Below, in pieces: positions 1-12,620 of a DNA stretch of 64,000 bases; position 1 is the stretch's first letter; each line of letters begins with the position of its first letter. Source of the DNA: Microbacterium esteraromaticum (GTDB lineage: Bacteria; Actinomycetota; Actinomycetes; Actinomycetales; Microbacteriaceae). The notes beneath the pieces are model-generated. The model saw nothing but the letters and a program-made list of their open reading frames with translations. It searched no databases and was not told the origin of the DNA. The position numbers were made by a program, and so were the translations under genes. Where the stretch lies: assembly GCF_016907315.1 (NCBI RefSeq), contig NZ_JAFBBS010000001.1, forward strand, positions 2,604,001-2,668,000, written 5' to 3'.

Positions 1-101
1 AGCGCATCTTCGACATCCTGCGCGCCTCGTACGCCGATCGCAGCGCGCGTGAGGCGACGCCGGACGAGATCTTCCCGCCGGTCTTCCCCGTTCGTCGCTG
101 A
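1..101 (+). CDS. C-terminal fragment of an unidentified protein
   Basis: An open frame enters from the left edge (codons in phase with position 3) and stops at TGA 99-101, giving 32 residues that end in PPVFPVRR. I do not recognise the family. It runs in the same direction as the repair genes, but 77 nt without obvious structure separate them, so co-transcription is uncertain. Codon usage is high-GC like its neighbours. Confidence 0.5.
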   Translation, partial: RIFDILRASYADRSAREATPDEIFPPVFPVRR

Positions 102-178
102 AGGGCCGGACCCGCACCGAGAACTGCGATGTCCGATTTCCGCCAGCCGGGCGCTCACGGTCGTGACAGCATGGAGGC

Positions 179-1672
179 ATGAGCACCACTGAGCACGACG
201 AGCGCTATCGTGCGATCAGCGCGAAGGACACCCGCTTCGACGGGCAGTTCGTCACAGCCGTGCGCTCGACGCGCATCTACTGCAGGCCCAGCTGCCCTGC
301 CCGCACTCCGAAGCCCGAGAACGTCACGTTCTACCCCACGAGTGCGGCCGCGCACGAGGCCGGCTACCGCGCCTGCAAGCGCTGCCTGCCCGAGGCTGCG
401 CCGGGATCGCCCGCATGGAATCTGCGAGGCGACGCCGCAGCCCGCGCTATGCGCCTGATCGCCGCGGGGGTCGTCGAGCAGGAGGGCGTGCCCGGTCTCG
501 CCCGCCGCCTCGGCTACTCGCCCCGGCACCTGACCCGCCTGCTCACCCACGAGCTCGGCGCCGGCCCGCTCGCCCTCGCCCGCGCGCACCGCGCGCACAC
601 CGCTCGCATGCTGCTGGTGGGCACCGACCTGCCCATCTCGGAGGTGGCGTTCTCGGCGGGGTTCACGAGCATCCGCCAGTGCAACGACACCATCCGCGAG
701 GTCTTCCAGATGACACCAGGCGACCTGCGCGCCACGCGCCGGGTGGGAGCACCGGCGGCGCACGACGGGATGCAGGGGGCGATCGACCTGCTGCTGCCGC
801 ATCGCACGCCGATGGACGCGGCCGGCGTGTTCGCCTGGATGGACGCGCGGGCACTGCCCGGCGTCGAGACCGCGACGCCGACATCTTTCGCCCGGCACCT
901 CCGGATGCCGGGCGGTCCGGCGCACTTCGAGATCAGGCAGACCGAGGAGGGACAGCTGCGCCTGCGCGCGAAGGTCACCCGTCTCGGCGACCTCGCGCCG
1001 CTGGTCTCGACCGCACGACGACTGTTCGATCTCGACTCCGACCCGCAGGCGGTCGACGAGGCGCTCTCCGCGCACCCGGAGCTGGCTCCGCTCGTGAGCG
1101 CGATGCCGGGCATCCGCGTGCCAGGCGCGGCCGACCCGCACGAGATGCTCATCCGCGCCATGGTCGGACAGCAGATCACCGTCGCCGCGGCCCGCACCGC
1201 GCTGACGTCGCTCGCCGAGCAGCTGGGGGAGCGGCTGCCGGACGGTGGGCTGCTCTTCCCGACCATGGCGGCGATCGCCGAGCATGGCGCAGAGGTGCTG
1301 CGCGGGCCCGCAGCCCGCATCCGCGCGATCACCGGCGCCGCAGCAGCGCTCGCCGACGGCTCTCTGACCCTCACTGTCGGCGACGACGCCCCCACTCAGC
1401 GTGCGGCGCTGCTCGCGATGCCCGGGATCGGCCCGTGGACCGCGGACTACGTGCGCATGCGGGTCATCGGCGACCCCGATGTGTTCCTGCCAGGGGATGT
1501 CGCCGTCCGCGCCGGCGCCGCAGCATCCGGACTGCCCGCGGACCCGGCATCCCTCACCGCCTGGGCGGCGCGCATCGCGCCCTGGCGCAGCTACCTGACC
1601 GCTCACCTGTGGCGCGCAGCACCGGCTCGGCCGGTCAGGCGCGCCCGCACCGCATCGAAGGAGTCCTCATGA
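179..1672 (+). CDS. alkA: Ada-like / AlkA fusion: AraC-type regulator and 3-methyladenine DNA glycosylase
   Basis: A 497-residue fusion for alkylation damage repair. Residues about 5-75 form an Ada-type zinc and methyl-acceptor domain with the Cys ladder YCRPSCPAR...CKRC. An AraC-type helix-turn-helix follows (about 85-190, with [16 protein letters not shown]). From about 200 comes an AlkA N-terminal-like segment and then an HhH-GPD glycosylase domain ([27 protein letters not shown], which carries the catalytic Asp). Known relatives sense methyl phosphotriesters, activate the repair genes and excise alkylated bases. The stop overlaps the ogt start as ATGA, so the two are translationally coupled. 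The C-terminal methyltransferase domain of classical Ada is absent and is supplied by the next gene. Confidence 0.93.
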   Translation: MSTTEHDERYRAISAKDTRFDGQFVTAVRSTRIYCRPSCPARTPKPENVTFYPTSAAAHEAGYRACKRCLPEAAPGSPAWNLRGDAAARAMRLIAAGVVEQEGVPGLARRLGYSPRHLTRLLTHELGAGPLALARAHRAHTARMLLVGTDLPISEVAFSAGFTSIRQCNDTIREVFQMTPGDLRATRRVGAPAAHDGMQGAIDLLLPHRTPMDAAGVFAWMDARALPGVETATPTSFARHLRMPGGPAHFEIRQTEEGQLRLRAKVTRLGDLAPLVSTARRLFDLDSDPQAVDEALSAHPELAPLVSAMPGIRVPGAADPHEMLIRAMVGQQITVAAARTALTSLAEQLGERLPDGGLLFPTMAAIAEHGAEVLRGPAARIRAITGAAAALADGSLTLTVGDDAPTQRAALLAMPGIGPWTADYVRMRVIGDPDVFLPGDVAVRAGAAASGLPADPASLTAWAARIAPWRSYLTAHLWRAAPARPVRRARTASKESS

Positions 1673-2166
1673 CCGCACTCATCCAGACCATCCAGACCGC
1701 GGACGGCCCGCTCACGATTCTGGCCGATGACGCGCAGCAGGTGCTGGCCTCCGGCTGGAGCGACGATCAGGGCGCGATCATCGCGCGGGTGCATCCGTCG
1801 CTGCGCCCGAGCGCGATCGGCGAAGGCGAGACGGATGCCGCCGACGCGGCGCGTGCGTACTACGGAGGCGATCTGCACGCGATCGACTCCGTGCAGGTGC
1901 GCCAGCGCGGCACCGCGTTGCAGGCAGCCGGGTGGGAGGCGCTGCGCCGCATCGAGCCCGGCCGTCCGCTGAGCTACAGCGAGTTCGCCGTCGAGCTCGG
2001 CAGCCCGCAGGCCGTGCGCGCCGCCGCATCCATCTGCGCCCGCAACGCCCCTGCGCTGTTCGTGCCGTGCCACCGCGTGCTGCGCAGCGACGGCTCGCTC
2101 GGCGGCTTCGCCTGGGGACTGCCGGTGAAGCAGAGCCTGCTCGCCCGCGAGAGCGGCGCGCTCTGA
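1669..2166 (+). CDS. ogt: methylated-DNA--protein-cysteine S-methyltransferase
   Basis: A 165-residue O6-alkylguanine-DNA alkyltransferase. It removes alkyl groups from guanine O6 by irreversible transfer to its own cysteine. The active-site motif PCHRV lies near residue 125, preceded by a winged-helix segment ([21 protein letters not shown]) and followed by [11 protein letters not shown]. Length matches the single-domain Ogt family. The ATG at 1669 overlaps the TGA of the Ada-AlkA gene, so the pair rebuilds the classical Ada-AlkA-Ogt adaptive response as a two-gene unit. No terminator is evident before the next leader ORF. Confidence 0.95.
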   Translation: MTALIQTIQTADGPLTILADDAQQVLASGWSDDQGAIIARVHPSLRPSAIGEGETDAADAARAYYGGDLHAIDSVQVRQRGTALQAAGWEALRRIEPGRPLSYSEFAVELGSPQAVRAAASICARNAPALFVPCHRVLRSDGSLGGFAWGLPVKQSLLARESGAL

Positions 2167-2195
2167 CGGAAGCTGCTCCGACTCTCCGCGGACTC

Positions 2196-2225
2196 TTGCG
2201 CAGAAAGCGCCTTCCCCAATAGGCT
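2196..2225 (+). promoter_or_regulatory. candidate promoter for the leader ORF / ABC exporter
   Basis: TTGCGC at 2196-2201 and TAGGCT at 2220-2225 are spaced by 18 nt, a plausible housekeeping -35/-10 pair about 50 nt upstream of the leader ORF. This is pattern-level evidence only. Confidence 0.3.
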
Positions 2226-2276
2226 CGAAGGCTGTCGCGCCGACCGGGCGACGAAGCCGAGCCTCAGGAGGAAGCC

Positions 2277-2336
2277 ATGATCACGACGACTGTCACCACA
2301 CTCCTCGGCTCGCGCGCACTCCGCCTGCGCGACTGA
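2277..2336 (+). CDS. 19-residue leader peptide upstream of the ABC exporter
   Basis: ATG at 2277 has a very strong Shine-Dalgarno (CAGGAGGA, 5-6 nt upstream) and runs 19 codons ([19 protein letters not shown]) to TGA at 2334-2336. It is Thr-rich at the start and Arg-rich at the end. It lies 100 nt before the first exporter gene and two nucleotides before a long GC-rich hairpin. This is the layout of ribosome-mediated attenuators controlling drug exporters, for example BmrB ahead of bmrCD in Bacillus subtilis. I infer a regulatory leader peptide. The ribosome binding site is much better than the one in front of the exporter gene itself. Confidence 0.6.
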   Translation: MITTTVTTLLGSRALRLRD

Positions 2337-2338
2337 TC

Positions 2339-2372
2339 GCGCGGCCGGCGACCCGAGTCGCCCGAGCCGCGC
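2339..2372 (+). promoter_or_regulatory. GC-rich hairpin after the leader ORF (candidate attenuator)
   Basis: Two nested perfect stems are visible: GCGCGGC (2339-2345) with GCCGCGC (2366-2372), and GGCGAC (2347-2352) with GTCGCC (2357-2362) around a CCGA loop. Together they form a 13-bp helix with a small internal loop. A second inverted repeat, GGATGCC/GGCATCC, follows at 2380-2395. No U-tract follows, so the element may act by pausing, Rho access or sequestering the exporter start rather than as a classic intrinsic terminator. A ribosome stalled on the leader ORF would cover the left arm. Confidence 0.5.
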
Positions 2373-2436
2373 CCGCACCGGATGCCCTGGCATCCGCATC
2401 CGTCTTCGTCACCCACTCGCCACGCAACCGAGAGTC

Positions 2437-4313
2437 ATGTCTGCCACCTCCTCTTCGTCGTCGTCCCTGTCCACCTTCGCCGCCCTCTGGCGCCTCAAGC
2501 CCTTCGTCCAGCCGATCCTCGGCCGTCTCATCGGCGGCGCGCTCAGCGCGCTCGCCGCCGCCGTCATCGCCCTGATGATCCCCATCGTGCTCGAGCAGGT
2601 CGTGAAGAACTTCGACCTCGGGCCGGGCGCGAACAGCGCTGTCGGATTCGTGTTCGCCGGCGCCTTCGGCGTGCTCGCGCTCGCGTTCGGCGAGGCGGCG
2701 ATGGTCTGGCTGCGCCGCTGGTTCATCCTGACTCCAGCCACCGAGGTCGAGTTCCAGATGCGTGCCGAGCTGTACTCGCGGCTGCAGAACCTGCCGGTCG
2801 CGTTCCACGACCGCTGGCAGTCGGGCCAGCTGCTCAGCCGAATGATGCAGGACATCGGCCTCATCCGGCGCTGGATCGCCTTCGGGCTGATCCTGCTGGT
2901 GGTCAACGTGCTGACGATCATCATCGGCGCCGTGCTGCTGTTCCGCTGGCACTGGCTGCTCGGAGTGATCTTCCTCGTCACGGGCGTGCCGATGTGGATC
3001 CAGGGATACCTGTTCGAGAAACGCTACGGCACCCTCGCCAGACGCAGTCAGGACCAGGCCGGCGACCTCGCCACCAGCGTCGAGGAGAGCGTGCACGGCA
3101 TCCGGGTGCTCAAGGCGTTCGGCCGCGGCAAGCACGCGCTGTCGCGCTTCAGCCATCAGGCCGAGACCCTGCGCGAGACCGAGCTGAGCAAGGCGCGCGC
3201 GATCGCCGAGATCTGGTTCTGGCTCGACCTCATGCCGCAGATCGCGTTCGGCCTCAGCCTCATCTCGGGGATCTGGCTGATCGCCCAGGGTCAGATCGAC
3301 GTCCCGCAGCTGTTCGCGTTCTTCGCCATGGCGGCCGTGCTGCGCTGGCCGATCGAGTCGATCGGCTTCCTGTTCTCGTTCATGCTGGATGCCCGCACCG
3401 CCACCGACCGCGTGTTCGACATCTATCAGGAGACGAACACCATCACCGACCCCGAGAACCCTGTGCGGCTCGGGCAGGCGCGCGGAGAGCTCGCGTTCGA
3501 GGGTGCCCACTTCCGCTATCAGGACGCCGGCCCCAGCGAACGCGACCTGCTCGACGGCATCGACCTCGTGCTGCGGCCCGGTGAGACGATGGCGCTGGTC
3601 GGCCTGACCGGATCCGGCAAGACCACCCTGACCACGCTGCCTGCTCGTCTCTACGACGTGACAGCGGGGCGGGTCACGCTCGACGGCGTCGACGTGCGCG
3701 ATCTCGAGCTCGCCGAGCTGCGGCGTCACGTGGCGATGGCCTTCGAGGACGCGACACTCTTCTCCGCATCCGTCCGCGAGAACGTGCTGCTCGGTCGAGC
3801 CGATCTCGACATCCACGGCGAAGAGGGTGAGCGCGTGCTGCGCGAGGCTCTCGACGTCGCCCAGGCAGGGTTCGTCGACACGCTGCCGGACGGCGTCGAG
3901 ACGGTCATCGGCGAGGAGGGGCTGAGCCTCTCCGGCGGCCAGCGCCAGCGTCTCGCGCTGGCGCGCGCGGTCGCCGCCGACCCGAAGGTGCTCGTGCTCG
4001 ACGATCCGCTGTCGGCGCTCGACGTCGACACCGAGGCGCTGGTCGAAGAGGCGCTTCGGCACGTCCTCGCAGAGACGACGGCGCTGATCGTCGCGCACCG
4101 GCCGTCGACGGTCGCGCTCGCCGACCGCGTCGCGCTGCTCGAACGCGGCCGCATCACCGCGGTGGGCACGCACTCCGAGCTGCTGCGCACGAGCTCGCAC
4201 TACCGCCACGTCATCTCGAGCCTCGAAGCCGAGGAGGCGGCGCGCACCGGCGCGATCGACATCATCACCGACGCGAGCATCGACGCGTCGACGAACGAAG
4301 AGGAGGTGCAGGC

Positions 4314-4317
<4 letters not shown>
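2437..4317 (+). CDS. ABC exporter half-transporter, degenerate catalytic site (BmrC/LmrC-like subunit)
   Basis: A 626-residue inner-membrane exporter subunit: six-helix ABC transmembrane domain (about 25-325) followed by a nucleotide-binding domain with Walker A (GLTGSGKTT), signature LSGGQRQR and Walker [13 protein letters not shown]. The position normally held by the catalytic Glu is Asp, the mark of the non-hydrolytic site in heterodimeric exporters (LmrCD, BmrCD, TM287/288). The next gene overlaps it as ATGA and encodes the partner. The substrate is unknown; drugs or lipophilic compounds are typical. ATG 2437 lacks a strong ribosome binding site, consistent with regulation by the upstream leader. 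Confidence 0.9.
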
Positions 4318-6122
<1,805 letters not shown>

Positions 6123-6137
6123 GATTAGGTTGAAGAG

Positions 6138-6896
6138 GTGGAACCGATCCTGCTTCTGGCCGCCGAGCTGTGGTGGGTCGCACCTGCGGCGGCCGGAGCA
6201 GGGGCCACCGGTTATGCGATCGTGCGAAGGCGGGGGACGGTGAACGGCAGAAGACTGGGCTATGACGCGGCGCGATTCGAGCTGCGCCGGGCGCAGCTCG
6301 ATGCACGCGCCGCCGCGGATGCGGCTCGGGTTGCACGGGCCGACGCCGCGCGGGTGGCGGCCGAGAGGGCTGCGGCCCGTGCGGACGCCGCGGCCCTGGC
6401 ATCCGCCCGCCGTGCTCTGCGCGAGGCGCAGCTCGCGTCTCGCGCAGCCGTCGCGCGGGTGAAGGTGAGCCGAGTGCGGGTCTCGACCGAGCGGTCGGCG
6501 ATGACCGCCGGCGGGATGCTTCCGCTGGAGCGTCTGCGCGCAAGACACGATGCCCTGCTCGCACGCTGGATGGAGTACGAGACCGACGCTGCGCGTGCGA
6601 TCGCCTTTCCCGGGATGAGCGACGGGCGTCAGCCTGCGACCGCCGCCTTCCTCGCGGCACTCGAGCGGGCACGCGACGCTCGACCTCGGCCGGAGTCGCG
6701 GGTGACGGCGGAGGAGTTCGCCGGTTACCGGGCCGCCGTCGACGATCTGGAGCGCACCTTCGACGTGGCCGAGCGGGCGGCCCGCGGCGAGCAGGTGCAC
6801 CCCGAGCTGCCGGATGCGCTGTGGGACGCCGCTCGGACCTTCGCGATCCGCACGTCCGACTCGGTGATCGCCTGGACGCGCAAGCGCCGCCCGTAG
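6138..6896 (+). CDS. hypothetical membrane-anchored alanine-rich coiled-coil protein
   Basis: A 252-residue protein starting at GTG 6138, 15 nt after the ABC operon stop. Residues 1-26 are hydrophobic (a signal anchor or single membrane segment). Residues about 40-115 are strikingly rich in Ala, Arg and Asp, with heptad-like spacing and long runs of small and charged residues consistent with a helical coiled coil. A second helical domain occupies about 125-245. I recognise no family. Position suggests read-through from the exporter operon. A low-complexity cytoplasmic stalk anchored to the membrane is the best structural guess. Confidence 0.6.
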   Translation: MEPILLLAAELWWVAPAAAGAGATGYAIVRRRGTVNGRRLGYDAARFELRRAQLDARAAADAARVARADAARVAAERAAARADAAALASARRALREAQLASRAAVARVKVSRVRVSTERSAMTAGGMLPLERLRARHDALLARWMEYETDAARAIAFPGMSDGRQPATAAFLAALERARDARPRPESRVTAEEFAGYRAAVDDLERTFDVAERAARGEQVHPELPDALWDAARTFAIRTSDSVIAWTRKRRP

Positions 6897-6904
6897 TCGC
6901 CTAC

Positions 6905-6955
6905 GAAGGACCGCCGCAGTTCTGAAGGACCTTGAAGCCGACATAATCCTTCAGA
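6905..6955. repeat. left copy of a 51-bp imperfect direct repeat flanking the DUF559 gene
   Basis: This block contains GAAGGAC, then TCTGAAGGA (6921-6929) and its inverse TCCTTCAGA (6947-6955). It aligns without gaps to 7923-7973, about 37 of 51 positions identical by eye, with the same spacing between all three motifs. The internal inverted repeat could form a hairpin. Confidence 0.7.
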
Positions 6956-6967
6956 GCTGCCGGAGTC

Positions 6968-7825
6968 CTAGATTCGTTCGCGTGTCGGTGTGGGGTGCAG
7001 ATGCAGCCCACGGCTGATCGCTGCCGCGAGCGTGCGCTCGACGTGGTTCCAGTCGTAGATGATCTGCGAGTACGAATACCGGAACACCGTGTAGCCACGC
7101 AGTCGAAGCTCTGCATCGTGCGCCAGGTCTCGAGTCCGGTCGGCAGAGGATGAGTGGAACGACCAGCCGTCGACCTGGACCACAAGGTGGGTGCCGATGA
7201 GGAAGTCGACCGGATGCCCGGCGAGCTGCACCTGGAATCTCAACCGCACGCCCCACGCGCTCAGCCGTACATGGAATACGGTCTCGAGCGACGAGTCGGT
7301 GCCACCGCGCGTGTGCTGCAGGCACCGGCGCGAGGCTGCGCTGCGCCAGGGGACCTGTTGCAGGGCGTCCAGGCTGATCGCCTTCGTGCGGACCGCGGAC
7401 TCCCATATCGCGACCGCCTGATCCAGCGCGAAGCACTGCGCGACATCGGCGAGGGCATCTTCGACGGTGGCCTCGAGCCGCCGCGGCCGTGACGGCCCGA
7501 ACGACGTCGCCCAATGCGCCGTGGTCCCATCCTGCCGGACGACGCCGTTACGGGGCATCCGGAGATGCACCCGGCTATCGGCATCCGGCGGCACCCACCA
7601 TCCGCGCCGCCGTGCGAGACTCACGCAGCTGACCTGACCTCCGCTTTCGGCGGCCGCCAGGTGGTCGAGGGCTGCCCCATCCGACGCTATCCACTTCGCG
7701 CGGATTCGGTTCACGCGGCCCGCGCGGATCGCTGATCGCACGTGCGCGGTCGAGTAGCCCGCATCTGCAGCGTCGTCGCGATTGGCGATGCGTCCGCGCG
7801 TCTCCATCCAGCTCACGAGATCCAT
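6968..7825 (-). CDS. DUF559 / AbiEi-antitoxin-like protein with Vsr-type nuclease fold
   Basis: A 285-residue protein from ATG 7825 (MDLVSWMETRG). The N-terminal part (about 5-60) resembles the AbiEi-type winged helix (RIANRDDAADAGYSTAHVRSAIRAG). The C-terminal DUF559 domain (about 175-285) shows a PD-(D/E)XK-like core: PVDFLIGTHLVVQVDGWSFH, then AELRLRGYTVFRYSY. Such proteins are common scattered actinobacterial genes of unclear role, possibly DNA cleavage or an antitoxin. It stands alone on the minus strand between plus-strand genes, flanked by a direct repeat on each side. An upstream in-frame extension to 7984 exists, but it reads into the repeat, so I prefer the internal ATG. Confidence 0.75.
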   Translation of the reverse strand: MDLVSWMETRGRIANRDDAADAGYSTAHVRSAIRAGRVNRIRAKWIASDGAALDHLAAAESGGQVSCVSLARRRGWWVPPDADSRVHLRMPRNGVVRQDGTTAHWATSFGPSRPRRLEATVEDALADVAQCFALDQAVAIWESAVRTKAISLDALQQVPWRSAASRRCLQHTRGGTDSSLETVFHVRLSAWGVRLRFQVQLAGHPVDFLIGTHLVVQVDGWSFHSSSADRTRDLAHDAELRLRGYTVFRYSYSQIIYDWNHVERTLAAAISRGLHLHPTPTRERI

Positions 7826-7922
7826 CGCACCACCGTGCCTCAACGAGGAGACGCCCTGACGCGTGGATCCCAGGAATGGGGGACGGGCGGCCGGCGTCGT
7901 CCGGTTGTGGAGGATCAATCCT

Positions 7923-7973
7923 GAAGGACGTCCGCACTTCTGAAGGACTTCAGGCCGGACGGCTTCCTTCAGA
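7923..7973. repeat. right copy of the 51-bp imperfect direct repeat
   Basis: The motifs match the left copy in order and spacing: GAAGGAC at 7923, TCTGAAGGA at 7939-7947, TCCTTCAGA at 7965-7973. An extra TCCTTCAGA follows at 7984-7992 and the first motif is extended to CTGAAGGA at 7921. It lies upstream of the DUF559 gene; the other copy is immediately downstream. Confidence 0.7.
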
Positions 7974-8092
7974 ACCGCAGCCATCCTTCAGAAGCGGAGT
8001 CGGGGGCTCGCGGTGCGGCGCGCGGGAGCGCTCTCAGGCGTAGCGGCGACGAGGTCTCGATGGGGGAGGGGATTCGAGACCCCGCCGCCGGT

Positions 8093-8551
8093 TCAGTCCG
8101 TGACGCGGATCTGTGCGACGACCTCGCCGTACTCGGTCTCATCGACCGGTTCGAAGCCGACGCGGCGGAAGAACGCCTCGGGGCCGCCCTCACCGGCCTC
8201 GTAGATCACGTTCACGTGATCGACGCCGCGCGCCCGCGCCTCGTCGATCAGAGCCTCCACGGCGAATCGCCCGACGCCTCGCCGCTGGTCGTCGGCATCG
8301 ACGTTGATCCGCCACAGCACGCTGCGGAAGTGCTCTTCGGGTGTGTCGGCGTCGAAGCTCGCGCTCACGAAGCCGACCACCTCGTCGCCGTCGAGGACGA
8401 CGCGCTGCCACGACGTCTGCGGGTTCACGACTGTCGCGGCGATGCCGTACGACACAGGAGCGAGGAACTGCTCCTGTCCAGGACGCAGGGACAGATTGTT
8501 CACTGCGACGATCGTCGCAGCGGAGAGTTCTTCCACGCGCAGTTCCGACAT
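8093..8551 (-). CDS. GNAT family N-acetyltransferase
   Basis: A 152-residue acetyl-CoA-dependent acetyltransferase. The fold signature is visible: beta strands ending in INVDADDQRRGVGRFAVEALIDEA (the acetyl-CoA pyrophosphate loop, about residues 84-105) and the C-terminal FRRVGFEPV motif. Length is typical for a single-domain GNAT. The substrate cannot be inferred. It is a single gene, divergent from isocitrate dehydrogenase across a 125-bp gap. Confidence 0.88.
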   Translation of the reverse strand: MSELRVEELSAATIVAVNNLSLRPGQEQFLAPVSYGIAATVVNPQTSWQRVVLDGDEVVGFVSASFDADTPEEHFRSVLWRINVDADDQRRGVGRFAVEALIDEARARGVDHVNVIYEAGEGGPEAFFRRVGFEPVDETEYGEVVAQIRVTD

Positions 8552-8630
8552 GACCCCAGGCTAGCGCGTCGTCGGCGCTGCGTGTATTAAGACGACGTGA
8601 ACCCGGCGGGGCTCGCCGGGGAGACTCGGG

Positions 8631-8648
8631 TATCTTGGTATCGAGATA
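8631..8648. promoter_or_regulatory. 18-bp near-palindrome upstream of isocitrate dehydrogenase
   Basis: TATCTTGGTATCGAGATA has arms TATCT/AGATA and a partly symmetric centre. It ends 28 nt before the start codon, where a -10 element or operator would sit. The shape suits a dimeric MarR-like repressor; the factor is unknown. Confidence 0.45.
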
Positions 8649-8676
8649 AATCTTGCCCTCGCGAACGGAGATCCCG

Positions 8677-10893
<2,217 letters not shown>

Positions 10894-10903
10894 TCTGAGA
10901 AAG

Positions 10904-10938
10904 AGAAGAGGCCGGATGATCAGCATCCGGCCTCTTCT
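10904..10938. terminator. intrinsic terminator between icd and the L,D-transpeptidase gene
   Basis: A perfect 15-bp stem (AGAAGAGGCCGGATG with its complement at 10924-10938) closes a 5-nt loop. It lies between convergent genes and has A-rich and T-rich edges, so it likely serves both directions. Confidence 0.85.
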
Positions 10939-10975
10939 CGTATGTCGGCGCCTGCGTTGCGCAGTCGCCCGCAGA

Positions 10976-12445
10976 TCAGTCGTGCACCCAGACCTCGGTG
11001 CCCTTGGTGGTCCACTCCCACACGAACTTGGCGGCGTCGATGGGCATGTTCACGCAGCCGTGGCTCATGGGGGTGCCGAAGTTGGAGTGCCAGTAGGTGC
11101 CGTGCAGGGCCTCGTCGCCGTTGTAGTAGGTGACGTACGGCACGTTGGGCGTGTAGTAGAACGGCTTGACGGTGGTGTCTTCGCGGCCCATGTTCTGCGA
11201 GCGCAGCTGCGCGTACACGCGGAAGCGGCCCTTGTCGGTGGGGGTGGCGCCCTTGCCCGACGAGATCGACCACGACTTCACGAGCTTCTCGTTCTCGTAG
11301 AGGTAGGTGCGCTGCTCGCTGAGGTCGACCTCGACCCGGCGGAACAGGTTGGTCGACTCGAAGGGAGTCGAGGTCACCGGCAGTGCGAAGGCGGAGTCGC
11401 CGCCGCCGAGCTTCTCGGCGAAGTCCGACGCGGTGTTCGACGTGTCGCCCAGCACCCGGCCTTCCTTGCCCTCGGTGATCGCCTTCAGCACCTTGCCGTC
11501 GGAGTCGACGATGTTGCGCGCGTTGACGACCTCGCGATCGACCTTGGCAGGCAGGGTGTCGACCACGGCCTGGATCTTCGCGGCATCTGCGGTGATCTTG
11601 AGCTCGCCCTCGACGGCATCGACGGTGAGCCACGACGCGGCCACCTCGGGCGCGATCGGCACCGTGCGCTCGTCGCCCACATAGAAGCCCGCCTTGGCCA
11701 GCATGCCGTTGAGCTTCTCGACCGTCGCGGCGGCCTTCTCGTCGGTGATCAGCGGTGCGACCTCGGCGGGGTCGCCGGAGTAGGTGAACGATGTCTTGCC
11801 TGCGGCGAGGGCGGCGGTGAACTCGGTGGTCAGATCGTCGACCGAGATGCCCACGCCCGGTTCGGCAGGGGTGGCCGCGTACTTCTTCGCCGCAGCATCG
11901 AACGCGACCGTGGCGTCGGTCGCGGGGGTGTAGCTGGCGGGAACGGCGGCGCGGAGCGCGCTGTCGGCGACCTCGGGATCGAGAGTCACCTCGGCGTCGA
12001 TCGGGTCGCCCATCCAGGCGCCGAGGTTCCACATCGGCCGGTCGGCGAATGCCTGGTCCGCGAGCCGGGTCGCGTCCACACCGGCGCCGAGGTCGGCCCC
12101 GTCGACACGGGCGCCGTCGCCGGCCCCGGTGAGCTGGACCTCGGTGGACGCCAGGCGGGCGCTGACGGCCTCGGCTGCCATGCCCGGGGTCATGAACCCG
12201 ACCGGTACGCCCCCGATGGTCGTTCCTGGGGCGATCAGCAGCAGTGAAGCGCCCGCCGCGGCGATGGCGAGGGCACCGACGCCCAGGCCGATCCACAGGC
12301 CGAGGCGCCGCTTCTTCGGCGCGGGCTCCATGGGGGCCCACTCGATTGGCTGGGACCCGTCGATGGGCGGTTGCACGGCGGTCTCGTCATCCGCCGAGAC
12401 GGCGTTCGACTGGCCAGTGCCCGGTCCGGAGATCAGGTCGGTCAC
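10976..12445 (-). CDS. L,D-transpeptidase with membrane anchor and peptidoglycan-binding-like domains
   Basis: A 489-residue cell-wall enzyme. A short cytoplasmic tail (to about 46) leads to one transmembrane helix (about 48-72), two repeated substrate-loading-like modules (about 75-330) and a C-terminal YkuD catalytic domain. The motif HGTYWHSNFGTPMSHGCVNM carries the active-site His and Cys. The family forms 3-3 cross-links in peptidoglycan or attaches wall components outside the membrane. The start is GTG 12445 with a G-rich Shine-Dalgarno. It is divergent from the ROK regulator across 175 bp. Confidence 0.9.
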   Translation of the reverse strand: MTDLISGPGTGQSNAVSADDETAVQPPIDGSQPIEWAPMEPAPKKRRLGLWIGLGVGALAIAAAGASLLLIAPGTTIGGVPVGFMTPGMAAEAVSARLASTEVQLTGAGDGARVDGADLGAGVDATRLADQAFADRPMWNLGAWMGDPIDAEVTLDPEVADSALRAAVPASYTPATDATVAFDAAAKKYAATPAEPGVGISVDDLTTEFTAALAAGKTSFTYSGDPAEVAPLITDEKAAATVEKLNGMLAKAGFYVGDERTVPIAPEVAASWLTVDAVEGELKITADAAKIQAVVDTLPAKVDREVVNARNIVDSDGKVLKAITEGKEGRVLGDTSNTASDFAEKLGGGDSAFALPVTSTPFESTNLFRRVEVDLSEQRTYLYENEKLVKSWSISSGKGATPTDKGRFRVYAQLRSQNMGREDTTVKPFYYTPNVPYVTYYNGDEALHGTYWHSNFGTPMSHGCVNMPIDAAKFVWEWTTKGTEVWVHD

Positions 12446-12620
12446 GGACTCACCCCCCTAGATGCTGCGTGACGTGTCTTTTCATGGTACGGGACAGGGG
12501 GTAACGGGGAGGCAACGTCTGCCGCGGAGTACGGTGACGGGGGTAACGTTTCGGTAAAGCGACGCTCGGATCGGTCGGTAGCCTTGCGTTCGGGTGGGTT
12601 CGTAAGGTCTACTAACAAAT
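12446..12620. promoter_or_regulatory. divergent promoter region between L,D-transpeptidase and ROK regulator genes
   Basis: The region holds both start regions. On the right side TTGCGT (12584) and TCTACT or TACTAA (12608-12615) can be read as -35/-10 elements that place transcription start almost at GTG 12621, so the ROK mRNA is probably leaderless. An AACAAATGT word lies at 12614-12622. Confidence 0.4.

Noticed and set aside
2293..4209. Long open frame antisense to the first ABC gene (and similar long antisense frames opposite icd, paaZ, hpaE)
   Set aside because: Composition is Arg/His/Asp-rich without any domain, there is no ribosome binding site, and the sense frame has clear family motifs. 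These are side effects of GC-rich third positions.
6905..7992. Insertion sequence around the DUF559 gene
   Set aside because: Flanks are direct, not terminal inverted, repeats, and the gene has a PD-(D/E)XK-like fold rather than a transposase motif.
8653..8676. TTG start for icd
   Set aside because: No ribosome binding site; GTG 8677 has GGAG at proper spacing and gives the standard family N-terminus.
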